Counted from the stretch's first letter, positions 1 through 8,352 are shown. The stretch: 34,415 bases of DNA from Fulvivirga kasyanovii (GCF_009711405.1 NZ_SMLW01000647.1:1-34415); one strand, 5' to 3'. Program-made: numbers and translations. Notes: generated by a model not told the origin, from the sequence alone.

Positions 1-677
1 ACCGATATGCCGAACAGGGAGCTAACATAGCATTCACTTACTTATCTAGTGTAGAAAAAGGTCAGGCACTTGAAAAAGAGTTACAGGAAAAAGGCGTTAA
101 AGCTAAAGGCTATAGATCCGATGCCTCCGATTTTGCAGCCGCAGAGCAACTGATCAATGACGTGGTCAATGATTTTGGCTCTTTGGACATTCTTGTGAAC
201 AATGCCGGGATAACCAAAGACAACCTTCTGCTCAGGATCAACGAAGCTGATTGGGACGATGTAATTAATATCAACCTGAAATCTTGCTTCAATACCGTAA
301 AAGCAGCCACCAAAACCATGATGAAGCAAAGAAGTGGCTCTATCATCAATATGACTTCTGTAGTAGGCCTGAAAGGTAATGCAGGACAAACCAACTACTC
401 GGCTTCCAAGGCAGGTATCATCGGTTTTACCAAATCAGTAGCCCTGGAGCTGGGGTCAAGAGGAATAAGGTCTAATGCCATAGCCCCCGGCTTCATAGAA
501 ACTGAAATGACTGATAAACTTGATGAGAAAACGGTACAGGGCTGGAGAGATGCTATTCCTTTGAAAAGAGGAGGCAGACCTGAAGACGTTGCGGATGCCT
601 GTGTATTCCTTGGCTCGGACATGTCATCATACATCACGGGTCAGGTGATCCAGGTTGATGGTGGTATGCTTACCTAA
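1..677 (+). CDS. fabG: 3-oxoacyl-ACP reductase FabG, 5' end cut by window
   Basis: NADPH-dependent reductase of the short-chain dehydrogenase (SDR) family that reduces 3-oxoacyl-ACP in type II fatty acid synthesis in the cytosol. The frame is open from base 3 and gives 224 codons. FabG is usually about 245-250 residues, so some 20-25 residues with the TGxxxGIG cofactor loop lie outside the window. Visible SDR marks are LVNNAG, the catalytic Ser in NMTSVVG, Tyr and Lys in NYSASKAG, the IAPGFIETEMT segment, and the C-terminal VDGGM typical of FabG. It ends before a strong hairpin shared with the converging serine hydrolase gene. Other SDR reductases are possible, but the NNAG-to-VDGGM pattern and spacing fit FabG well. 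Confidence 0.93.
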   Translation, partial: RYAEQGANIAFTYLSSVEKGQALEKELQEKGVKAKGYRSDASDFAAAEQLINDVVNDFGSLDILVNNAGITKDNLLLRINEADWDDVININLKSCFNTVKAATKTMMKQRSGSIINMTSVVGLKGNAGQTNYSASKAGIIGFTKSVALELGSRGIRSNAIAPGFIETEMTDKLDEKTVQGWRDAIPLKRGGRPEDVADACVFLGSDMSSYITGQVIQVDGGMLT

Positions 678-700
678 ACAAAACCATACGAACTGAAAAT

Positions 701-751
701 AAAAGGCTCTTTTTGAATGATCTGCATTAATGGCATTCAAAAGAGCTTTTT
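701..751. terminator. Bidirectional hairpin terminator between fabG and serine hydrolase
   Basis: Left arm at 701-719 and right arm at 734-751 pair over GCTCTTTT and GAATG with a one-base bulge. The hairpin is flanked by A and T runs, so it can end transcripts from both convergent genes. Confidence 0.8.
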
Positions 752-754
752 CAC

Positions 755-2374
755 TTATTTCCTTTCTGCTCTGAACTGCTGCCCTCCCTGGTATATAATG
801 AGGGCAGGTGATTTATCTTTATTCTGCTCAAATTCAACCTCTACTGCTATTGCTTTCATAAAAAATTTATTATCAGAACCCGGAAAAATCTGAAAGGCTG
901 CCTGCCCTTCAACTTGGAAATAATATTTATCTTCTTCCTCCCAAACCTTTACGGCCTTGCCCTGTAAGCTGTATTCTCCGGTATATTTCTCAAAAGCACC
1001 CTCGTCCAGTTCCACTTCATGCTGTTCTTTCATACGTGGTGCCTTAAATTGGCTCCCATTCTGAGTATGCATTGCGTAATCGGCAACCCCATCGCCACTT
1101 AAATGAAAGGTAATTTGAGCATCAACGACCTTCCAAAAAAACTCATGTTTTCCCTTAGGGTAGACTTCATACCTGCTTTGCCCTGAAAGCTGTGCAAATA
1201 ATTGATCATTCTCCCGGGATATAGTCATAACCGCCCCTCCCGGGTATTCATATTTACCGATATACTTGCTGTAATTTGAAGTATCAACAGCCACTTCTTT
1301 TTCCTCCTTCAAATACTGTTTAAAGAATACTTTAACAAGATACTCTGCAAGGTTGGCCGGAATGATATTCTTTGGAGGAGAACTGTTAGTCAAAACTATG
1401 ACAGTGGCATCAATCTCAGGATAATAAGCGAGATAAGATAAAAAACCATGTAAGCCTCCCCCGTGAGCAATCCTTTTAAGTCCTTTATATTCGCCAATGC
1501 CCCACCCGTAGCCATAGGGGTGGTCGCTGCCATCATTCAAGACCACGTTGCTATGAGCTTTTGCCAGGCTTCCTGCCGTCAACAGATGGCCTGCAAACAA
1601 CTGCCGGTTCCAGTTATACAGATCCCGGGTGGTGCTATAAAGATTACCTGCCCCACCTGCCCAGGTCATATCCCAGTCAAGGGCTTTGCTTATTTTTCCA
1701 CTTTCGTAAGCATAGCCCACAGCTTCATTTTTATAAGTAGCTCCATTTTTGTAAACGCCGGTATTTTTCATTTTAGCCGGCTTAAAAAAGTGCTTACTCA
1801 GAAACTTCTCATAGGTCATGCCCGAAACCTGCTCTACAAGATAGCCCAGAATATAATATCCCGAATTATTATATTTCCACTGCTCTCCCGGTTCGAATTC
1901 ATATCCCAGAGATTTTATGGAACCTATAAGTTCTTTGTGATTTACAGGCTGTTCTACCTTCTCTATAAAACCGGGTTGATCGGTATAGCTCCGGATGCCG
2001 CTGGTGTGAGTGAGTAAATGATGAATGGTTACACTTTCTCCTTGAGGAAAGTCCTGAATATACTTTATAAGTGGATCATCCAGCGACATTTTTCCCATCT
2101 CTACCAGTTTAAGAATTGCCGCCGCCGTAAATTGTTTGGATACTGAACCGATACGGAATATGGTTTCATTGTCAGCCTTCACCCCTTCATCAGCATTCCC
2201 CAGTATTTTTTGGTAAATGATTTCATCTCCTTTGCCCACCAAAACAGAAACGGCATGCTCATTTTCAGGCAGGCTTTTTTGTAATACGGAATCTGCCTTA
2301 TCCGAAAACCGCTGGGCATTTAACCCTGGCTGGAAGATTATAAAAAGGCTAATGAAAATTAAAGTCCACTTCAT
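755..2374 (-). CDS. Secreted serine hydrolase, class C beta-lactamase/DD-peptidase fold, with two C-terminal domains
   Basis: Predicted exported enzyme of the beta-lactamase family (PF00144-type: class C beta-lactamases, DD-peptidases, esterases). A signal peptide covers about residues 1-20, ending LNA-Q. Catalytic motifs are present in order: SVSK (Ser77, Lys80), YNN (Tyr168 to Asn170) and HGG (304-306) in place of KTG, the variant common in esterase and peptidase members. After about residue 366 come two related domains (about 366-445 and 453-539), each starting with a Y-G-Y/K-Y pattern (YIGKYEY, YTGEYSL) and resembling the DUF3471-type domain often found behind this fold. The natural substrate cannot be read from sequence; a true beta-lactamase role is less likely than peptidase or esterase. 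It is divergent from the radical SAM gene. Confidence 0.88.
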   Translation of the reverse strand: MKWTLIFISLFIIFQPGLNAQRFSDKADSVLQKSLPENEHAVSVLVGKGDEIIYQKILGNADEGVKADNETIFRIGSVSKQFTAAAILKLVEMGKMSLDDPLIKYIQDFPQGESVTIHHLLTHTSGIRSYTDQPGFIEKVEQPVNHKELIGSIKSLGYEFEPGEQWKYNNSGYYILGYLVEQVSGMTYEKFLSKHFFKPAKMKNTGVYKNGATYKNEAVGYAYESGKISKALDWDMTWAGGAGNLYSTTRDLYNWNRQLFAGHLLTAGSLAKAHSNVVLNDGSDHPYGYGWGIGEYKGLKRIAHGGGLHGFLSYLAYYPEIDATVIVLTNSSPPKNIIPANLAEYLVKVFFKQYLKEEKEVAVDTSNYSKYIGKYEYPGGAVMTISRENDQLFAQLSGQSRYEVYPKGKHEFFWKVVDAQITFHLSGDGVADYAMHTQNGSQFKAPRMKEQHEVELDEGAFEKYTGEYSLQGKAVKVWEEEDKYYFQVEGQAAFQIFPGSDNKFFMKAIAVEVEFEQNKDKSPALIIYQGGQQFRAERK

Positions 2375-2507
2375 AATTTTATGGTTTGGTTAAAATAAAG
2401 GTCTGCATTTAACATTTCAGGACAAAACGTAAAGAGGCTGATCGGTTTATTTTTAATGATCAGTTCTTAAAATTGCGCTAGTCGATGCAATCCAGTAACT
2501 TCAATTT

Positions 2508-3485
2508 ATGCGGCTTATCTCACATCCTGTATTATGTAATTACTATGTCACGTACAGGTGTAATGCGCGCTGCGGGTTTTGCGACATCTGGGAGCGGCCG
2601 TCCCCGTACATTGACCTGCCTACTGCGGAAAAAAATTTCACGGACCTAAAAAAGCTGGGAGTAAAAGTAATTGACTTTACGGGAGGCGAACCACTGCTGC
2701 ACCGGGAGATAGATAAATTGCTAGGGCTGGCAAAAGAGTTTGGGTTCATCACCACCCTCACTTCGAATTGCTTACTGTACCCGAAGTGGGCAGAGCGACT
2801 AAAAGGCAAAGTGGATATGCTTCACTTTTCCCTTGACTCTCCCGTTAAGGAAGAGCATGACCTTTCAAGAGGTGTCGCCTGTTACGATTTTTTGGTTGAA
2901 TCTATCGCAAAAGCTATTTCCCTGGGAGAAAAACCTGACATACTCTTTACTGTTTTTGAAACCAACGTGCACCAGATAGAGGAAGTTTACAACAAATTTT
3001 GCAAGCCTAACGGGCTCGTACTGATCCTGAACCCTGTTTTTAAATATAATGAGGTGGATACCGGTGAGAAGCTCTCTAACCTGACCTTGCAGCAGCTTAA
3101 GCGATGGTCAAAAAAACCTGGCATTTACCTGAATGAGGCTTTCATCCAATTAAGAAAGGATGGCGGAAACCATATAAGCAATCCGGTATGTAAGGCAGGG
3201 AGCTCAACAATTGTAATTTCCCCTGAAAATGAGCTGGTGTTACCCTGCTATCATTTAGGTATAAAATCACTGCCTATTAAAGACAACCTCTACCATCTCT
3301 ACAATTCTGCTGAAGTACAAAAGCTGATTTCACTCGAAGGCAAATACCCTCAGTGCGAAGGCTGCACCATCAACTGTTATATGCAACCCTCTTTTGCCGT
3401 AGAACTCAACAAATACTGGTGGAAAGCGTTGCCCGGCACCATCAAATACAACCTGATGAAAGGTACCTGGAAGCAGCTTTTTTAA
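2508..3485 (+). CDS. Radical SAM protein with SPASM-like C-terminal cysteines
   Basis: Radical S-adenosylmethionine enzyme, 325 residues. The 4Fe-4S site is CNARCGFC (Cys18, Cys22, Cys25: CxxxCxxC), followed by the GGEP motif at 59-62 that binds the SAM amino group. A second cysteine set (Cys228, Cys247, Cys283, Cys286, Cys290) with the order C-x18-C...CxxCxxxC looks like a SPASM/twitch auxiliary cluster site, as in enzymes that modify peptides or other large substrates. The start ATG at 2508 leaves the cluster close to the N-terminus, as usual. The 133-base gap to the divergent serine hydrolase should hold its promoter, but I see no clear match to TAnnTTTG. I do not recognise the subfamily and no short Cys- or Gly-rich precursor peptide lies nearby, so the substrate is unknown. 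Confidence 0.88.
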   Translation: MRLISHPVLCNYYVTYRCNARCGFCDIWERPSPYIDLPTAEKNFTDLKKLGVKVIDFTGGEPLLHREIDKLLGLAKEFGFITTLTSNCLLYPKWAERLKGKVDMLHFSLDSPVKEEHDLSRGVACYDFLVESIAKAISLGEKPDILFTVFETNVHQIEEVYNKFCKPNGLVLILNPVFKYNEVDTGEKLSNLTLQQLKRWSKKPGIYLNEAFIQLRKDGGNHISNPVCKAGSSTIVISPENELVLPCYHLGIKSLPIKDNLYHLYNSAEVQKLISLEGKYPQCEGCTINCYMQPSFAVELNKYWWKALPGTIKYNLMKGTWKQLF

Positions 3486-3593
3486 GACTCATAAAAAAAT
3501 TAATCACCAGATACTCTACTGACATAAGGCTGTCACTTCTCCCCCTTTACTTTGCTTAAAAGCAAGTTCAAAGACCTTTTAATATTAGTAAAG

Positions 3594-4220
3594 ATGACAA
3601 CATTAGCCTATCCAAAATCAGAAGCAGCTATACTTCCTACACCAGACCCCATCTATTATCAGGCTGGTGATGAACCCGACATGATCGAACTAACACCTAT
3701 AACCTACTTATCCTTAGCAGGAATAGGTGCCCCGGATGAAGCAAGGTTTATAAACTCTATAGAAGCCATCTATGCTGTAGCCTATAATTTAAAATTCACA
3801 AGCAAATATGCAGGCAAGGATTTTATTGTTCCAAAGATAGAAGCTCAATGGTGGAGCGAAACCGGGTTGTCTCTGGACATAACACCTCAAGCAGAATGGT
3901 ACTGGAACATCCTGATCCGGCTCCCTGAGTTCATTGGCACAAAAGAAGTTGATAAGGCTGTTGAAGAGGTGATTCATAAAAGCAATATTACGCTGGCCGC
4001 CGAAGTGCTGCTTACCACACTTGATGAAGGCAAATGTGTGCAGGTATTACATCTCGGCCCTGGAGAGGAACAATTGGTGATGGAAAAAATAATGGAATAT
4101 ATGGACACGAACAATCTGAAAGTCAATGGGTGCCTTCATGAGATTTACATTACTGCCCCGCACCAGGCGTCCAGCAAGCAGTCAAAGACAATTATCAGAT
4201 ACCCGGTAAGTAAAGCATAA
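3594..4220 (+). CDS. GyrI-like small-molecule-binding domain protein
   Basis: Cytosolic protein of 208 residues resembling the GyrI-like/SOUL-type ligand-binding family (PF06445-like). Supporting segments are ITYLSLAGIGAP near the start, KDFIVPKIEAQWW in the middle, and GKCVQVLHLGPGEEQ with LHEIYIT towards the end, the pattern seen in stand-alone members of this family. No DNA-binding domain is attached, so it is not an AraC or MerR regulator itself. The frame can be extended to a TTG at 3552, but the ATG at 3594 (MTTLAYPK) gives the usual N-terminus for these proteins and I prefer it. The gap to the radical SAM gene is about 108 bases, so cotranscription is possible but unproven. Ligand and role are not known. 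Confidence 0.75.
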   Translation: MTTLAYPKSEAAILPTPDPIYYQAGDEPDMIELTPITYLSLAGIGAPDEARFINSIEAIYAVAYNLKFTSKYAGKDFIVPKIEAQWWSETGLSLDITPQAEWYWNILIRLPEFIGTKEVDKAVEEVIHKSNITLAAEVLLTTLDEGKCVQVLHLGPGEEQLVMEKIMEYMDTNNLKVNGCLHEIYITAPHQASSKQSKTIIRYPVSKA

Positions 4221-4276
4221 AACCGCCATTGGATCAGCAAACATTAAGAGGTAACCCCAAAATCAGAATTATTTTT

Positions 4277-4313
4277 GTCGATTCGTCGACGAATAAGTCG
4301 ATTCATCGACAAA
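4277..4313. repeat. 20-bp-period direct repeat with nested palindrome, candidate operator
   Basis: Two copies of GTCGATTCrTCGACrAA (4277-4293 and 4297-4313) match at 15 of 17 bases and start exactly 20 bases apart, about two helical turns. The left copy holds the perfect 14-bp palindrome ATTCGTCGACGAAT at 4281-4294. Outer arms TTTGTCGAT (4274-4282) and ATCGACAAA (4305-4313) also pair. It lies about 95 bases before the 68-residue gene, where a repressor or activator site would be expected. No cognate regulator is visible. Confidence 0.55.
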
Positions 4314-4407
4314 CCACTTAAAAGAGAGTAAAAAATTGGGTTATTTTAAGATAACCGCAAATAAAATACTGAACACGGTCGTTATAGCTCTACAACAAAA
4401 TAAAACC

Positions 4408-4614
4408 ATGCAAAACGAAAGAAAAGAAATCAAATTAAAAAGGGCCCTGATACTGGGGAACTTTTACAACAAAAGTGTCCGAATCGTTAAAGTTATCAAC
4501 GAAGGGTATGAAACCATCGTCGACACTATTGTAGGCTTAAAACAGGACATCGTACTAACAAAGGGAGGCTTATCTATTCCGAAAGCTTCAATCAAGACTA
4601 TATATCAGCTTTAA
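4408..4614 (+). CDS. Small protein of unknown function (68 residues)
   Basis: Short basic, beta-rich cytosolic protein without Cys or signal peptide. The sequence alternates predicted strands: RALILGNFYN, SVRIVKVINEG, ETIVDTIVGLKQD, IVLTKGGLSIPKASI. It looks like the small barrel proteins of about 70 residues common in Cytophagales with a LGN...G..V.T.V......I.LK.G..IP..SI pattern, which is an impression from memory and not a verified family. The open frame reaches a TTG at 4336, but the ATG at 4408 (MQNERKEIK) gives a compact, well-formed protein and leaves the repeat-bearing region as a leader. Stop codon lies inside a convergent hairpin. No function is proposed. Confidence 0.6.
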   Translation: MQNERKEIKLKRALILGNFYNKSVRIVKVINEGYETIVDTIVGLKQDIVLTKGGLSIPKASIKTIYQL

Positions 4615-4637
4615 GAAAAGCCACGGCTATTCTTAAA
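4610..4637. terminator. Compact convergent hairpin containing both stop codons
   Basis: TTTAAGAA (4610-4617) pairs with TTCTTAAA (4630-4637) and GCC (4620-4622) with GGC (4625-4627). The plus-strand TAA at 4612-4614 and the minus-strand stop at 4633-4635 both lie in the arms. T-runs are short, so it may be a weak terminator or a 3' end stabiliser. Confidence 0.5.
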
Positions 4638-7600
4638 ACATAAATCCTAACCGGATATAAAAAAGAGTTTCTTCTTCAGAGTGACCCACTTCTGCTGATA
4701 CTACTGTTGTGTTAAAGGGAGCGATCCACAAACCTCCCCCGTAGCCGTGATGCCACAGGCTGGAATCTTCACCATCGAGCCAGACTCTTCCTATATCGTT
4801 GAAGGCCAATATTCCCATACTGGCAGGGAAAATATATGTTCGGAATGAAAACAGGTTCCAGCGTGCTTCAAAATTGTTATAAAACTTGGTATCTCCATAA
4901 AAACGTGTTTTACGATATCCACGCAACTCAGATTTACCATCCAGGATTTGCGCCTGATAGAATTCATAATCACCAAAATTACTCCCAAACCCAAAGCGTG
5001 TTGCCAATGTAAATGAGGAAGGCAACCTTAGGGTATAGTAGAAAGCCAGGGCAGAGTTAAAAGAAGAAAAGGTTTTTTCCGCATTGCTTATCCCGGTAAG
5101 TACAGAGGCTTCATTGTTCCAGAAAACACCTGCCGTAGTTAGCTGGGCACTATTACGCTTATCAAAAGTAAGGTTCAAAGCACCTCCCGTATAACCTTTA
5201 TACACATCAAAATCTACAGCCCCGGTAGCGTTATTAAAATCAGTAATAAAGCGGTCGTCATCATCAGTGTCTTCTATTTCTATAGCCTGGTATTTATGTG
5301 AGACTGAGAATGTGGCAAAGCCTCCTATCTTTTTATAGAGGCCAACCTCTGACGAAACCTCCTGGAAACGTAGCCTGTAATAGCTAATGGGGCGTCCTAC
5401 GTTCGTTACTTCATCAATATCCTGATTAAACTCTGTTTCATTGCCCAGGCCGAAGAAGTTATTTACATAATTTGGTTGCTTTACGCTAAGCTTTACGCTC
5501 AAATTCCAATCACTGATGGCATGGGTAAAATCTCCTGTGTACCTAAAATCGTATGAGGAGGTTTTCAAAGCATAACTTGCCAATAATGTATGTTTGCTTT
5601 TATACGGCTCCTTTCTAAATCCATGAGTAGTGTACATGAAGCCACCCCCAATAAAAAGGCCGTCATCCGGGTTAAGGTTACCCGTAACCAGCGGCATTAG
5701 CACATCATACTTATAGGCCTTACGATCATAACGGTGTACCTCAGGGTTGTCTGACAGGCGCTTTTTGCTCTCACTGTTAAATTCAAATTCATTGCCGAGC
5801 CTGGTGTCATAAAAAATATTTTTTTTACCTAAACCTGCCACATGGGATCTATCTTTCAGGATATCCTCATCCTCTCCGCCTATTACCCTTATTTTAATGC
5901 CTCCTTTACTTTCTCCCTCAATTAAAAATTCATCTTCACCTCCCAGGCCGTACAGTCTTATCTCCCGGGTTTCCTCCTTATTAAAAAGGCGGTCATAGAT
6001 CTTTTTCTTTTTCTCTCCGTCCTTTTTCATCTTGCGAACTACTACATGTACATCACCATTTTCATGCCTGGTTACATGAAAGTACTCATGCTTATCGCTA
6101 CCTACCACATCAACTTCCTCAGCAAGGAACAAGTAATGTTCAATAGCATATTGCTCCAGCTTGTCCCTTCTTGATTTAATTTTTGCAACCACTTCTTCAC
6201 CATGCAAGGCATAGATGGAGTCGGGCCACTGACGGATAGCCTCTTCAATTTTAGCATCAGTCAGGCTATCTTGGATGGCCCGGACTGTGGCTATCCAGTC
6301 TTCTTTGGAAAGACCGGTAAGGAACGAGCGATCGAAATAGCGCGCATTAAACATAAAGCCGGAGGGCCACCTTACATCATAGTCAAAGCCTTCCAGCTTA
6401 GGCAAAGCCCATTTTCTGCTTACCAGACTGGGCAGCAGACCTTCATTCACAAAAAAGGCCTGATCACGGTCGCGAGGAATGGGCCTGTATATATCACCCT
6501 TCTCATCTTCTTTATCAAACCTTGCCCAACGCCACTGGTCATCATGACGGTCCCAGTCACCAATAACCAAGTCAAAGAGCCGGGATTTTAATGTAAATTT
6601 CTGATCTACCTCATTGTCATTATCATCTATCAGCTTATCCAGCACTTTGGAGGTACTTACGATCTTTTCCGAATTACCAAAAAAAGGTGCATCCGACCAG
6701 TCATCATCCGGCCTTTCTTCATAAAGCGCCAGCGTATTGGCAAAAGTCTTTTGATATTCTCCAAACCTGGGATCATCCGGAATATAAACCAGCTTCGGAT
6801 TGGTGTGATAGATGCCTACTGCATCGGCAAGTCCGGGGACTACAAAAGCACCATAAGGATGAGCAGCAGAAATCTGGTCCTGCACAAGGTCAACCGCAAA
6901 AGTCTCTCTTAAGAATGCCGGCACCGCATTCTCAGGATATTTTTCAATAGACCTTAACACATATTGTTTGCCATTCGCAGCTTCCAGCCTCAGAGACTTG
7001 GTTTGCATCCCTCCACCGCGCTGCACAATCTTTAACCCTCCATGCTCGCTGCCAATATCAAAAACCGGAATTTCAATTTTCTGTTTCCACTCTGCCCGGT
7101 AGTTTTCTCCCATAAGCGCTTCCCCAAGGCCTTTCTTCATGCCGTACTGATTACTGGCATTAGCAACTGCAACACTGTCTTTGAGGTTAAACTTGCGCTC
7201 AAACTCTTCGGTAGTCAGCTTCGGTTGAAAGGGCTTTTTGTAAAGTGTTTTCTCAAAAGCCAGCTTCCCGGAAGGCTCATCATCCTTCGCAGGTTTCCAG
7301 TATTCAACTTTAACCTCTCCATTTTTATAAAAATCAAGCCGCGCAAAACCATATACGGACTCCGTATACTCTGCAAATCCTTTGGTTCGTACATACTCCG
7401 TTTTACACCCCGAGCCGCTTACAATATAATGTATGCTGTCTTTATAGATATACTCCAGTGCATGTTCATGGCCGGAAACATGGATAAGGCCGGGGTAATT
7501 ATCAAAAATATTGACCATGCTATTTCGCATTCCTCTGTATGTGGGATGGGAGATGTCCTGGATATTACCAAACACTTTACGAAAGAATGGGTATATGGAA

Positions 7601-8352
7601 CCTACAACCGGCATGGGAATATATAATGGTGGCGCCAGCTCCGTTAGTGGAAAAAAATGATCTTTAACTGTATTAAACCCTCCATGATTGCCGTAAGAAT
7701 ACATAGGATGGTGGGTAGCTACAATAATTTTCTTCTCGGGGTTTCTTTTAATGATGTCATCCATCAACTGTAAAACCTCAATAGGGTTGCCTGTGGGGCA
7801 ATCGCCCTGCAATTCATTAGGCTTATCCCATCCGTGCAAAAACCATTGGGTATCGATGATGATCAATTCTATTTCCTCATTGAGGGATACCGCAACAGGC
7901 CCCGGACATCCATTGTCAGGAAGGAAAACATTCACACCCTCCGCTTTGCCCTCAATATAATCTTCCTGGTTTTGCAAATATGACCAGCCATAACTTCTCC
8001 CCTGGGCCCAGTCATGGTTACCCGGGATAAAAAAATATTTACCGGCGTAGCCAGTGGTCAAAGCCAATTGCTTATCGATAGCAGCTTCAGAAGCCTCCCT
8101 GTCAAGACTGTATGAAGGCGGCATACCTTTCGGGTACAGGTTATCCCCGAGAAAAATCAAACTGCTTTTATCTCCGGCTGAATCAAGTTGTTGCTTAAGC
8201 ACCTCAAAGATTTTTTTCTGCCCCTGAGTGATTTTCCCCGCATCACCAACCAGAAAAACAGAGTACGTAAGCGTATCAGAAGAGTTGGGCTGGCTGTAAC
8301 CGCTTAATGTGCAAACCAGAATCAAAATCCCTAAAACAAAAGATTTTTTCAT
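4633..8352 (-). CDS. Outer-membrane fusion: purple-acid-phosphatase-like domain, kinase-like middle region, C-terminal beta-barrel
   Basis: 1239-residue exported protein. Signal peptide about 1-20 (ends SGYSQ). Residues about 28-345 are a calcineurin-like phosphoesterase of the purple/tartrate-resistant acid phosphatase type: GDAG (36-39), GDNLY (69-73, the GDxxY motif whose Tyr binds Fe(III)), GNHD (111-114), ATHH (212-215), GHEH (294-297). Residues about 440-690 hold kinase-like motifs: YVLRSIEK (464-471), RET (482-484), GDWDRHDDQW (598-607) and DRDQAF (628-633). Residues about 801-830 contain two acidic GGEDE turns. From about 886 the sequence alternates like a 16-strand Omp85/surface-antigen barrel (FFGLGNET), ending YIRLGFMF with the terminal Phe needed for barrel insertion. 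Likely phosphate release from organic esters at the cell surface; the middle part's activity is inference. Lies 45 bases behind the beta-propeller lipoprotein, probably one operon. Confidence 0.85.
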   Translation of the reverse strand: MKKSFVLGILILVCTLSGYSQPNSSDTLTYSVFLVGDAGKITQGQKKIFEVLKQQLDSAGDKSSLIFLGDNLYPKGMPPSYSLDREASEAAIDKQLALTTGYAGKYFFIPGNHDWAQGRSYGWSYLQNQEDYIEGKAEGVNVFLPDNGCPGPVAVSLNEEIELIIIDTQWFLHGWDKPNELQGDCPTGNPIEVLQLMDDIIKRNPEKKIIVATHHPMYSYGNHGGFNTVKDHFFPLTELAPPLYIPMPVVGSIYPFFRKVFGNIQDISHPTYRGMRNSMVNIFDNYPGLIHVSGHEHALEYIYKDSIHYIVSGSGCKTEYVRTKGFAEYTESVYGFARLDFYKNGEVKVEYWKPAKDDEPSGKLAFEKTLYKKPFQPKLTTEEFERKFNLKDSVAVANASNQYGMKKGLGEALMGENYRAEWKQKIEIPVFDIGSEHGGLKIVQRGGGMQTKSLRLEAANGKQYVLRSIEKYPENAVPAFLRETFAVDLVQDQISAAHPYGAFVVPGLADAVGIYHTNPKLVYIPDDPRFGEYQKTFANTLALYEERPDDDWSDAPFFGNSEKIVSTSKVLDKLIDDNDNEVDQKFTLKSRLFDLVIGDWDRHDDQWRWARFDKEDEKGDIYRPIPRDRDQAFFVNEGLLPSLVSRKWALPKLEGFDYDVRWPSGFMFNARYFDRSFLTGLSKEDWIATVRAIQDSLTDAKIEEAIRQWPDSIYALHGEEVVAKIKSRRDKLEQYAIEHYLFLAEEVDVVGSDKHEYFHVTRHENGDVHVVVRKMKKDGEKKKKIYDRLFNKEETREIRLYGLGGEDEFLIEGESKGGIKIRVIGGEDEDILKDRSHVAGLGKKNIFYDTRLGNEFEFNSESKKRLSDNPEVHRYDRKAYKYDVLMPLVTGNLNPDDGLFIGGGFMYTTHGFRKEPYKSKHTLLASYALKTSSYDFRYTGDFTHAISDWNLSVKLSVKQPNYVNNFFGLGNETEFNQDIDEVTNVGRPISYYRLRFQEVSSEVGLYKKIGGFATFSVSHKYQAIEIEDTDDDDRFITDFNNATGAVDFDVYKGYTGGALNLTFDKRNSAQLTTAGVFWNNEASVLTGISNAEKTFSSFNSALAFYYTLRLPSSFTLATRFGFGSNFGDYEFYQAQILDGKSELRGYRKTRFYGDTKFYNNFEARWNLFSFRTYIFPASMGILAFNDIGRVWLDGEDSSLWHHGYGGGLWIAPFNTTVVSAEVGHSEEETLFYIRLGFMF

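Noticed and set aside
1463-2017. Plus-strand frame of 184 codons
   Set aside because: Lies antisense in the serine hydrolase gene, whose catalytic motifs are all in the minus frame; no domain in the plus frame.
755-2374. Antibiotic resistance beta-lactamase
   Set aside because: The third motif is HGG and not KTG, and the C-terminal domains fit the broad peptidase/esterase group; resistance cannot be claimed.
4277-4313. Short CRISPR-like array
   Set aside because: Only two copies with a 3-base gap, no spacers and no cas genes; an operator-type repeat explains it better.
4408-4614. RiPP precursor for the radical SAM enzyme
   Set aside because: No Cys, no leader/core layout, beta-rich folded character, and another gene lies between it and the enzyme gene.
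7042-7626. Plus-strand frame of 194 codons
   Set aside because: Antisense shadow within the phosphatase domain of the fusion gene.
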